DNA of 47,572 bases from Clostridioides sp. (GTDB lineage: Bacteria; Bacillota; Clostridia; Peptostreptococcales; Peptostreptococcaceae), in NCBI GenBank assembly GCA_031261505.1, contig JAISJN010000016.1, positions 1 to 47,572 of the forward strand, written 5' to 3'. A model generated the notes under the pieces. It had not been told where the DNA came from, searched no databases, and saw only the letters and a list, made by a program, of their open reading frames with translations. Shown piece after piece: positions 1 to 6,323 of the stretch (positions within the stretch are counted from its first letter, which is position 1; the number at the start of each line of letters is the position of its first letter). The position numbers were made by a program, and so were the translations under genes.

Positions 1-192
1 TATGATAATTCTTGTATAGAGTCCTTCCATGCGACTCTTAAAAAAGAAGAAGTAAACAGACACACATATTATGATTTCGAAGAAATCAAATATGCGATGT
101 TTAAATATATAGAATCATGGTACAACAGAAGGAGAAAACATGCTTCCATAGGAAGAATATCCTATATTGGTATTCTTACTTTCACAACTTAA
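1..192 (+). CDS. IS3-family transposase (OrfB), C-terminal fragment
   Basis: Open from the window edge to a TAA at 190-192, about 63 residues. The translation contains the IS3/IS150-type DDE signature: 'NSCIESFHATLKKEEV', with the last catalytic Glu region, followed by 'WYNRRRKHASIG'. These enzymes cut and join IS ends. The usual 'GYxSPxEY' ending is replaced by 'GRISYIGILTFTT', so the last dozen residues look frameshifted or worn and the copy may be dead. Only the 3' end is in view, so left end, OrfA and target repeats cannot be judged. It opens an accessory patch that reaches selC. Confidence 0.8.
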   Translation, partial: YDNSCIESFHATLKKEEVNRHTYYDFEEIKYAMFKYIESWYNRRRKHASIGRISYIGILTFTT

Positions 193-255
193 TAAATTTT
201 TTAGATTATATAGGGTAATATATATTTCTATATAACATTTATTAGTTCATGTAAA

Positions 256-279
256 AAGGGTAGCAACTAAGCTACCCTT
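256..279 (-). terminator. Rho-independent terminator of the small secreted gene
   Basis: Perfect 9-bp stem (256-264 with 271-279, loop AACTAA), followed on the minus strand by a run of five T. It lies 18 bases beyond the stop of the minus-strand gene at 297-611. Confidence 0.8.
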
Positions 280-296
280 ATACTCATATCTAATAT

Positions 297-611
297 TTAC
301 CCGTCGCCGTAATATGTAGCAAAATATAAAAAACCTTTCTTACTCACTTTATAATTACTTAAATTGCTACCTGTTCGTCCATCATAAGCTGGATTTGTTA
401 ATGTGTAGCACCTTGCGTTTTCTTTTTCTAAAATGTCCTTATCTATTGCATTATGATGTTCATCATCAATAATATCCGTAGTTAATGCTTTTATAGGGTA
501 CCCACTAAAAAATACATGGGTTTTTAAAGCTAATGCTGGAGTCGAATGAAAAACTAAAAATAATGCAAAAATTGATAAAGTTATTAATATAATTATCCTT
601 GATTTCTTTAT
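297..611 (-). CDS. Small secreted protein with apparent AUA start codon
   Basis: A 104-codon open frame with no ATG, GTG or TTG at its head. It is preceded by a near-perfect ribosome site (GGGAGGTGATC) whose spacing puts ATA (609-611) exactly where a start codon belongs. The product begins with Lys-Lys-Ser-Arg, a hydrophobic stretch of about 18 residues and an 'STPALA' signal-peptidase-like site, leaving about 75 mature residues with one Cys. No methionine occurs anywhere in the frame. Either AUA initiates weakly or an ATG was mutated to ATA. I do not recognise the mature domain. A terminator follows directly, so it is a single-gene unit. Confidence 0.6.
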   Translation of the reverse strand: MKKSRIIILITLSIFALFLVFHSTPALALKTHVFFSGYPIKALTTDIIDDEHHNAIDKDILEKENARCYTLTNPAYDGRTGSNLSNYKVSKKGFLYFATYYGDG

Positions 612-724
612 AAGATCACCTCCCTTACTATTAAATAAAATTTTTGATACGCCTTAACCAAAAATTTAATGGTATGATAAATTAATAAACACGTATTATA
701 ATTATTTTTAACCTTAACACAGTA

Positions 725-1258
725 TTAATTCAAAGTTGTTATATGAACGTAACTTCTAGGATATTGCGCTTCATGAGCTGCCGTATTAATATTTACCATC
801 CATCTATTACCAGTATGACTTGCTATTTTAAAGTTAGGTCCTGGATCAACCACTATATAAGTATGGAACCAAGTTGATCCATTATGTGTAAATGTTATAT
901 CTCCCAATTGAAGCTGAGAACCATATGTAATTGCGTGCCCACCTGGACCTCTATAACCGTTTTCATTTCTAACAAGAAATGCTCTTAGATAATGTGCTTG
1001 AGCCCATGCATCACCATATGTTGGATTAATATGCCAAGAGTCAGGAGTTAATGACCAGGTCCTATTTTTCCCATCTATATAAATAGAATGATTATTATCA
1101 GCTCTCGCACCAGCTTTTCTCAAAGCTTGAGATGCATAGTTTGCACAATCAGAAGTAAAAGATAGGTAATTAGGATTACGTCTTTCCATTCTATATGCAT
1201 ATGCATAGTCATATATTTGTTGACGTTGACTATTTGTTGTAGCTCCTAATCTTGAACG
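725..1258 (-). pseudogene. Amidase_6-type putative amidase domain, detached C-terminal part
   Basis: The frame is open from 1258. The first ATG is at 1189 (154 residues), but the conserved domain starts before it ('IYDYAYAYRMERRNP') and that ATG has no ribosome site. The order of motifs fits the clostridial putative amidase domain: RNP, 'DCANYASQALRKAG', a 'GDAW' segment, 'GDITF', 'WFHTYIVV' and the closing 'YPRSYVHI'. Such domains are thought to act on cell-wall peptides; catalytic Cys and His are present. The upstream gene at 1246-1953 ends in another frame 13 bases into this one. The pair therefore reads as a single secreted amidase split by a frameshift. Sequencing error is an alternative. 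Confidence 0.65.
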
Positions 1259-1953
1259 TTATTAACTTCTTCATTTGAATCTTCTTTTAATGGTTCTGAA
1301 TATATATCCTTTAAATAACTCAGTCTATTAAGTATTTTTTGCAAATTATTATCGGTAGTATAACTTTTATTATTTGATTTATTTCCTTCATATCCTAATT
1401 CTTTATTTACATTGAATTCATTATCCACAGGATCAACTTCAACATCAATTGTTGCAGACATAACTTTCCAGTAACCATCTACTTTTGAAAGATATATAAC
1501 ATAATTATTTCCTACTTCTGCATCTTCAGTCCTTCCGCTAGAATCATCATATGAAAATATTTCATGAACATATAAATTAATTTTAACAATATCATCTTGT
1601 TTTTCTAAATTTTTATAATCAAAGTCATATCTTTGATCAAAAACATTATAACCTATTCTATCATTATTTGTCTTTTTCACTTCATTTCTTGCTATTAGAT
1701 ATTGTTTAAATTCTTCTGTCCCTACTGCTGTTAATTCGTTCTTTCCTCCATTAAAATTATAATCTTCTTTTACAAATGCCTCGACTACATTTTTTATAGA
1801 GTTTTCATCAATTACATTTAGATTTTCTTCAATCACCTGTTCATTACTAACTTCATCAGTTGTATTTTCTGCATTACTTATAGAAGTAACTCCGCTAAAT
1901 ATTAGCACGCCAACTAAACCTAATAATAACGTTTTCTTGAATATTTTTAACAT
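1246..1953 (-). CDS. Secreted N-terminal half of a split amidase protein
   Basis: 235 residues starting at an ATG with a GGGGGACGG ribosome site. A signal peptide (Lys-rich start, then 'LLLGLVGVLIFSGVTS', cleavage near SNA) is followed by an acidic region with an NTF2-like flavour. This is the kind of domain that stands before Amidase_6 in longer clostridial secreted proteins. It ends '...NEEVNNVQD' at 1246, just as the amidase frame opens. The full-length ancestor would be about 410 residues, and what remains here would be an enzyme-free secreted domain. The role of the N-terminal domain is unknown to me. Confidence 0.6.
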   Translation of the reverse strand: MLKIFKKTLLLGLVGVLIFSGVTSISNAENTTDEVSNEQVIEENLNVIDENSIKNVVEAFVKEDYNFNGGKNELTAVGTEEFKQYLIARNEVKKTNNDRIGYNVFDQRYDFDYKNLEKQDDIVKINLYVHEIFSYDDSSGRTEDAEVGNNYVIYLSKVDGYWKVMSATIDVEVDPVDNEFNVNKELGYEGNKSNNKSYTTDNNLQKILNRLSYLKDIYSEPLKEDSNEEVNNVQD

Positions 1954-2182
1954 TTAAACCGTCCCCCTTTATAGTATAAAGCTCACTTAATAATAAAGAC
2001 TTTTCCACATCCTCTTTTATTTTTTTCAAAATCATTACAAATAAATAATTTTATTTGCTTAATTATAGGTTAACAGATGAAATTCTTCAATGATATTTAC
2101 AAGACTGGTCGATTAAACTACACAACTGGGAGAAAAAGTAGATTTTAAATATTTTTATGCTAAAAAATCTACTTGAGCAAGT

Positions 2183-2356
2183 GATATTAGGCACTCTCAC
2201 GCGTCACTTTTAATTAATATGGATGTAAATGTTCTAACTATAAGTGAGCGTTTAGGTCATGAAAAAGTAGATACAACTTGGAATACATATTCACACCTTT
2301 ATCCTAATAAACAACTTGAAGTTGCAAAGAGATTAGAATTTATAGAGCCAAACTAG
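2183..2356 (+). pseudogene. Tyrosine recombinase (phage-type integrase) C-terminal remnant
   Basis: Translation gives 'DIRHSHASLLINMDVNVL', then 'SERLGHEKVDTTWNTYSHL' and a TAG stop. These are the Arg-His box, the second His and the catalytic Tyr of integrases, in correct order and spacing. The frame is interrupted by TGA just upstream (2174-2176) and no catalytic N-terminal half exists, so the gene is dead. It reads toward selC, whose 3' end starts 60 bases further on. tRNA 3' ends are standard integrase targets. Confidence 0.8.
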
Positions 2357-2369
2357 AACCGCAGGCAAA

Positions 2370-2414
2370 ATAAAAAACCGTCAAACGAAGTTGTTACAAC
2401 GCTTAACGGTTTTA
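2370..2414 (-). terminator. Terminator of selC
   Basis: On the minus strand AAAACCGT and AAGCGTTG pair with CAACTTCGTT and ACGGTTTT to form a long stem ending in T6, right behind the CCA end of tRNA-Sec. Confidence 0.75.
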
Positions 2415-2415
2415 C

Positions 2416-2512
2416 TGGCGGAAGTGCGTGGGAGTCGAACCCACCTAAACGGCTCCTAACCGCTCATACTAGTTTTGAAGACTAGAGGGCACACCAGCAC
2501 CCATCCACTCCC
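2416..2512 (-). tRNA. selC: tRNA-Sec (anticodon TCA)
   Basis: 97 nt with encoded CCA (2416-2418). The anticodon stem CTAGT/ACTAG closes the loop CTTCAAA, with anticodon TCA reading UGA. There is a 6-bp D stem (GGGTGC/GTGCCC), a long variable arm as in tRNA-Sec, and a T arm GTGGG-TTCGACT-CCCAC. The acceptor arm is GGGAGTGG against GCACTTCC, with one mismatch at the eighth pair. SelA charges it with selenium and SelB delivers it; both genes lie 7-10 kb away in this window. Its 3' side borders an integrase fossil. Confidence 0.95.
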
Positions 2513-2551
2513 ATGAAATGATATATTTCGAGTTTTTTTACTACGAAGTAA

Positions 2552-2580
2552 ATAATATCATATATGCATTGAATTTACAA
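2552..2580 (-). promoter_or_regulatory. selC promoter
   Basis: -35 TTGTAA (2575-2580), 17-bp spacer, -10 TATTAT (2552-2557) with a TG-A extension. This predicts a start about 33 nt before the mature tRNA 5' end. Confidence 0.6.
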
Positions 2581-2679
2581 GATATTCTATAGCTTTTTTG
2601 AATATAATTTTACGGTGTATAGAGCTTCATCTATATAGTATTTCCTATTTGAAAAATTGTATCCCCCTTAAATTAGAAC

Positions 2680-2705
2680 GTCCCCCACCTATATAGGTGG
2701 GGGAC
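2680..2705. repeat. Perfect 26-bp palindrome, member of a dispersed family
   Basis: GTCCCCCACCTAT and its exact complement, with no loop. It sits 26 bases beyond the stop of the minus-strand wall-protein gene. The flank TAAGTTGGGAAATAATG is a diverged copy of the arm TAACTTGAGATAAATG found at 13067, 23597 and 36777. It may also end transcription of the gene at 2732, although the T run is poor. Confidence 0.7.
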
Positions 2706-2731
2706 ATTATTTCCCAACTTAAAATTATCAG

Positions 2732-3610
2732 CTAGTTCAGTATTTGAATATTTATCGTCTTTCTACCCCAGGCATTCATCTGTGATGTACTAGTCATAAA
2801 TATATCTATTATATTCCCTTTTATTGCTCCTCCACAGTCCTCTGCTGTAAACACCATGTCAAACTGAGGTATATACACCTTAGTTCCATAAGGTATAACT
2901 CTAGGATCAACGGCTATAGTTCCCCATTTAGGCCTAGTACCTGTAGATGTTATCGTATCTCCAACATATGCAGTCGCTTGAACTGTCATAGTCCTGCCCT
3001 TTTGGCTCGTGCTAGTCTTTGCTGAAGCTGAATCCCTAGCGGCGCTTACTGCTTTTTCGCTAGCTCCCCTAGAACTTACTCCCCTAGATGTAGATACTTC
3101 TTCATTTGAAGCTACCTGGACATCTGGTACTTCCTTGACTATTTTATCTTCAGGATTAGATATTACCTTTTCGTCTACCTGAGCCTTTTCAACCAATTTT
3201 CCATCGTGATAAGTCATCTTGTATGAAACTTGCTTCTGACCGTCCTTACCTTCTCTAGTCACTTCTGTATTTCCAGAAATACAGTTTTCGTCCTTGAGTA
3301 CAGTTGTATCATATGGTATTTTCTTAAATTCTGTACAAGTTTTTTCCTCAACTTTTATTACCTTAATCTTGTCTCCACTAGCGACCTTGTCGTCTAGTTT
3401 AGCTGTTACAATATCATTTCCGTCATATTTAATATCGTGTGCATCCAATACTTCCTGAACGTTAGTCTTGAATGTAGATACATGTTTTTCTTCGCCATTA
3501 ACCACTAATGTTACATTCTTGTCAAGTGTTGAGTATCCAGACAGAATTCCAACTGATAGTACTACTGCAAAAGCCGATACCTTCAGATTGTTCATTTTCT
3601 TAAAACTCAT
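2732..3610 (-). CDS. G5/3D-domain secreted wall protein, Rpf/YabE-like
   Basis: 292 residues. An N-terminal signal/anchor ('VSAFAVVLSVGILSG') is followed by a DUF348-like ubiquitin-fold repeat ('VTLVVNGEEKHVSTFKT'), then a G5 domain (about 88-150). A Ser/Ala/Arg-rich linker leads to a C-terminal 3D domain (about 208-292). The 3D Asp residues are visible in 'IAVDPRVIPYGTKVYIP', 'AEDCGGAIKGN' and 'IIDIFM'. Proteins of this build cut or remodel peptidoglycan and include resuscitation-promoting-factor relatives such as B. subtilis YabE. 'AEDCGG' replaces the more common 'ADTGG'. Single gene with its own strong promoter and a leader of about 140 nt. Confidence 0.85.
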   Translation of the reverse strand: MSFKKMNNLKVSAFAVVLSVGILSGYSTLDKNVTLVVNGEEKHVSTFKTNVQEVLDAHDIKYDGNDIVTAKLDDKVASGDKIKVIKVEEKTCTEFKKIPYDTTVLKDENCISGNTEVTREGKDGQKQVSYKMTYHDGKLVEKAQVDEKVISNPEDKIVKEVPDVQVASNEEVSTSRGVSSRGASEKAVSAARDSASAKTSTSQKGRTMTVQATAYVGDTITSTGTRPKWGTIAVDPRVIPYGTKVYIPQFDMVFTAEDCGGAIKGNIIDIFMTSTSQMNAWGRKTINIQILN

Positions 3611-3756
3611 AATTTATATCCTCCATTACATTTGGTTTTAGTATAGTAATCATTGCTGCATCCTATTGAGTGATGCTTCAAATTTGCGTGAGGTCAAGTC
3701 ATGTTTCTTACAAAACTTTAACCCTATAACTATCTATCATCGCCATTTGTAATCAT

Positions 3757-3785
3757 ATTGTAACCTTTTTGTTTCTGTTTGTCAA
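3757..3785 (-). promoter_or_regulatory. Strong vegetative promoter of the 3D wall-protein gene
   Basis: -35 TTGACA (3780-3785), 17 bp, -10 TACAAT (3757-3762). The transcript would carry about 140 nt before the ATG at 3610, including a small hairpin GCATC-ACTCAATAG-GATGC. I recognise no known riboswitch class in this leader. Confidence 0.75.
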
Positions 3786-3899
3786 ACTCAAAAATCAAAA
3801 ACATTGTTTTTAAGCCATTTACGCATTTACAGCGATGTCCACAGGAGTATATAAATTGTAACAAAAATGTTACTATTACTTACATTTGCTTCTAAATTA

Positions 3900-4574
3900 C
3901 TACAAGTTTTGTATCTGCCAATCGACGGGCTTCTTTCCTAGTTTCACGAGGATATCGTTGATTTTTGTAAAATGATTACATCCGAAAAATCCTCTATTCG
4001 CAGATAGAGGGCTTGGGTGTGGAGCTTCTAGTACAAAATGTTTACTCCTATCTATCAGCCCGACCTTGCTTCTCGCATTCGCTCCCCAGAGTACAAATAT
4101 TACAGGCTCTTCCCTATCACTCAGTATTGAAATGATTTTATCCGTTAAAATTTCCCAGCCCTTCCCTTTATGAGAATTAGCCTCGTGTGCCCTTACAGTT
4201 AGAGCAGTATTTAGCAATAACACTCCCTGCTCTGTCCAAGGAACTAGATATCCGTTGTTTGGAATAAAACATCCAAGCTCTTGATTTAATTCCTTATACA
4301 TATTTAATAGGGAAGGTGGTGTCCTTACTCCAGGTTTGACAGAAAATGCAAGCCCATGTGCCTGTCCATCTCCGTGGTATGGATCTTGTCCTAGTATCAA
4401 AACTTTTGTATCGGCGTAAGATGTCTGCTTCAGCGCCTCGAATATACTGTACATATCTGGGAACACAATGCCTCGCTTGTATTCTTCAAGAAGGAACTTC
4501 CTGAGTTCTAGATAATAATCTTTTTTAAATTCATCTTCCAATAATTCGTCCCAATCATTGCCTATGTTTACCAT
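3900..4574 (-). CDS. ung: Uracil-DNA glycosylase, family 1
   Basis: 224 residues, the usual family length. It removes uracil from DNA in base-excision repair. The water-activating loop 'GQDPYHG' has its catalytic Asp at residue 64, as in E. coli. The Leu-intercalation loop '[13 protein letters not shown]' supplies the catalytic His, and 'LLLNTALTV' is the uracil pocket. It is a single gene between the 3D wall protein and the NusG-II protein. No truncation or odd start is seen. Confidence 0.97.
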   Translation of the reverse strand: MVNIGNDWDELLEDEFKKDYYLELRKFLLEEYKRGIVFPDMYSIFEALKQTSYADTKVLILGQDPYHGDGQAHGLAFSVKPGVRTPPSLLNMYKELNQELGCFIPNNGYLVPWTEQGVLLLNTALTVRAHEANSHKGKGWEILTDKIISILSDREEPVIFVLWGANARSKVGLIDRSKHFVLEAPHPSPLSANRGFFGCNHFTKINDILVKLGKKPVDWQIQNL

Positions 4575-4720
4575 ATCGACTTCTCCTTTTATGTAATTTG
4601 ATCACCATTAAGTGATTTTCTGCAATATCTAATTAGATCTTTCAATTTTACCCATCCCACAATATATCTACCACATTATTTTAATTTTAGTCCATTACTG
4701 TAGAATTGAAATATCTAAGT

Positions 4721-5104
4721 CTATCTCGATAAAATATCTATATCGTCGTCCGAATTTTCGTCCGCTTCTGTACCAGTCAACACTATACTCACCTTATTTG
4801 GAAGGCAGACTATATTTTGACTCTGTTTATTTATAAAACCAGTGTGCACGCATACCTTATCTGGACATGAGGCATCGACTATTTCAACCCCTCCGTCGTG
4901 TACCCTTACCACATTGTAGCCAGCCTTGGTCTCCACCTTAAACTCTTCATTTTTTCCAACAGGAATGCTTTTATATATCTTGTTATCTACATACACTTCT
5001 ATCTTAGCTGTTTTCTTCGTGTTTTCAGAAGCGTTGATTGCAAAAAATACTGCAATCGCAACAATTATAGCTAGTATAAGCCATCTATCTCTCTTCTTTA
5101 GCAA
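4721..5104 (-). CDS. NusG domain II protein, membrane-anchored
   Basis: 127 residues from a TTG start with a GAGGAG ribosome site just before it. One N-terminal membrane helix ('WLILAIIVAIAVFFAI') is followed by a NusG_II domain: 'VVRVHDGGVEIVDASCPDK', 'VCVHTGFI' and 'IVCLPNKVSIVLTG'. The three Cys are conserved in this family. It is not the transcription factor NusG. It sits divergent from apbE, a common pairing in clostridia; the link to flavin-based extracytoplasmic redox proteins is inference from that neighbour. The acidic tail 'ADENSDDDIDI' is unexplained. Confidence 0.85.
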   Translation of the reverse strand: MLKKRDRWLILAIIVAIAVFFAINASENTKKTAKIEVYVDNKIYKSIPVGKNEEFKVETKAGYNVVRVHDGGVEIVDASCPDKVCVHTGFINKQSQNIVCLPNKVSIVLTGTEADENSDDDIDILSR

Positions 5105-5176
5105 TTTGACTCCTCACCCCATGTAATATATAATGTTTTCTATACTAATATATCATAAATTTGACTAGGAGGAATA

Positions 5177-6238
5177 ATGAAGCCGAAAAAATTCACAATT
5201 CCTGTGGCTGTATTTATCTTAACATTGATTTTATTTTCATTGTACAGGATAAACGGCATTAAGGATCAGGAATACTCTCAGACCTTCTACGCTCTGGGAA
5301 CAGTTAATAAGGTAGATATTTACGAGATGAATAAATCGAAGTCAGAGAAGATTTTGACTAAATGCGGTAGTATACTCAGAAATATCGACAACGAGATGAG
5401 TACGAAAATTGCATCGAGCGAGGTAAATAAGATAAATGAAAAATCCGGAGAATCATCCGTAAAAGTTTCAGACGAGACCTATGAAGTAATCAAAAGGTCA
5501 ATTGAATACGCCAAGATTACAGATGGTCATTTTGACAGCACTATTGGTCCACTTTCAAGCCTTTGGGCAATAGGTACAGACGAGGCAAGGGTCCCTACTA
5601 AAGACGAGATAGACACTCTCCTTCCTCTAGTTTCATACAAAAACGTAGAGTTAGACGATAAAACCTCTTCTGTAAAACTACTCAAAAATGGAATGAAATT
5701 AGACCTAGGCGCAATTGCAAAGGGATATGCAGCCGATGTGGTAGCCGATTACTTAAAATCTCAAGGAGTAAAACGCTCTATCGTAAATCTAGGAGGAAAT
5801 CTATACATAATAGGGACAAAAGAAGACGGTGACGAATTCAACATAGGGATTCAAGATCCAAATAGAACTGACGGTAATGCAATCGGTTCTATACGGGTGA
5901 GCGATAAGTCAGTCGTCACATCTGGAATATACGAAAGGTATATAGAAAAGGACGGTAAGATGTACCACCATTTATTAAATCCAGCGACTGGATACCCTTA
6001 CGACAATAACCTCAGTAGCGTTTCGATAATTTCAACTAAGTCCATAGACTGCGATGCTCTTTCTACATCTGTATTTGGTCTAGGCCTTGAGGACGGACTT
6101 AAGCTTGTAAACTCGCTTGACGGCGTGGATGCCGTAGTTGTAACCAATGACAAGAAGATCTACCTGTCTAAGGGGCTTGAGGGTAAGATGAAGATAACTA
6201 ACAGCAACTACGAGTTGATTGGGCAATCTGTCGACTAG
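5177..6238 (+). CDS. apbE: FAD:protein FMN transferase, ApbE family
   Basis: 353 residues starting at an ATG behind TAGGAGG. It moves FMN from FAD onto a Thr of target proteins such as Rnf or Nqr subunits, outside the membrane. One N-terminal helix ('IPVAVFILTLILFSLY') anchors it. Family motifs follow in order: 'LDLGAIAKGYAAD', 'VNLGGNLYIIG', 'VTSGIYERY', 'HHLLNPATGYP' with the metal site, and 'DCDALSTSVFGLG'. It is a single-gene unit with a terminator at 6271-6315. Target proteins are not in the window. Confidence 0.95.
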   Translation: MKPKKFTIPVAVFILTLILFSLYRINGIKDQEYSQTFYALGTVNKVDIYEMNKSKSEKILTKCGSILRNIDNEMSTKIASSEVNKINEKSGESSVKVSDETYEVIKRSIEYAKITDGHFDSTIGPLSSLWAIGTDEARVPTKDEIDTLLPLVSYKNVELDDKTSSVKLLKNGMKLDLGAIAKGYAADVVADYLKSQGVKRSIVNLGGNLYIIGTKEDGDEFNIGIQDPNRTDGNAIGSIRVSDKSVVTSGIYERYIEKDGKMYHHLLNPATGYPYDNNLSSVSIISTKSIDCDALSTSVFGLGLEDGLKLVNSLDGVDAVVVTNDKKIYLSKGLEGKMKITNSNYELIGQSVD

Positions 6239-6242
6239 TAGT

Positions 6243-6260
6243 GCATTTATATCAAGTTAT
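6243..6260. repeat. Half copy of the dispersed palindrome arm
   Basis: GCATTTATATCAAGTTAT directly after the apbE stop. It differs by one base from the arm in the element ending at 36792 (GCATTTATCTCAAGTTAT). No palindromic partner is left here. Confidence 0.5.
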
Positions 6261-6270
6261 GACAAATAAA

Positions 6271-6315
6271 AAAACTTGGAATACCGTGGCTATCTCACCT
6301 AGTATTCCAAGTTTT
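6271..6315. terminator. Bidirectional terminator between apbE and the PAS kinase
   Basis: 14-bp arms AAAACTTGGAATAC (6271-6284) and GTATTCCAAGTTTT (6302-6315), with A and T runs on either side, between convergent genes. Confidence 0.85.
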
Positions 6316-6323
6316 TATTTAAA

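Noticed and set aside
1246-1258. Programmed frameshift joining the amidase halves
   Set aside because: No slippery heptamer or stimulating structure is visible; mutation or read error is simpler.
1-2415. Second attachment site matching the selC 3' end
   Set aside because: I found no duplicate of the tRNA 3' sequence inside the patch; it may lie left of the window.
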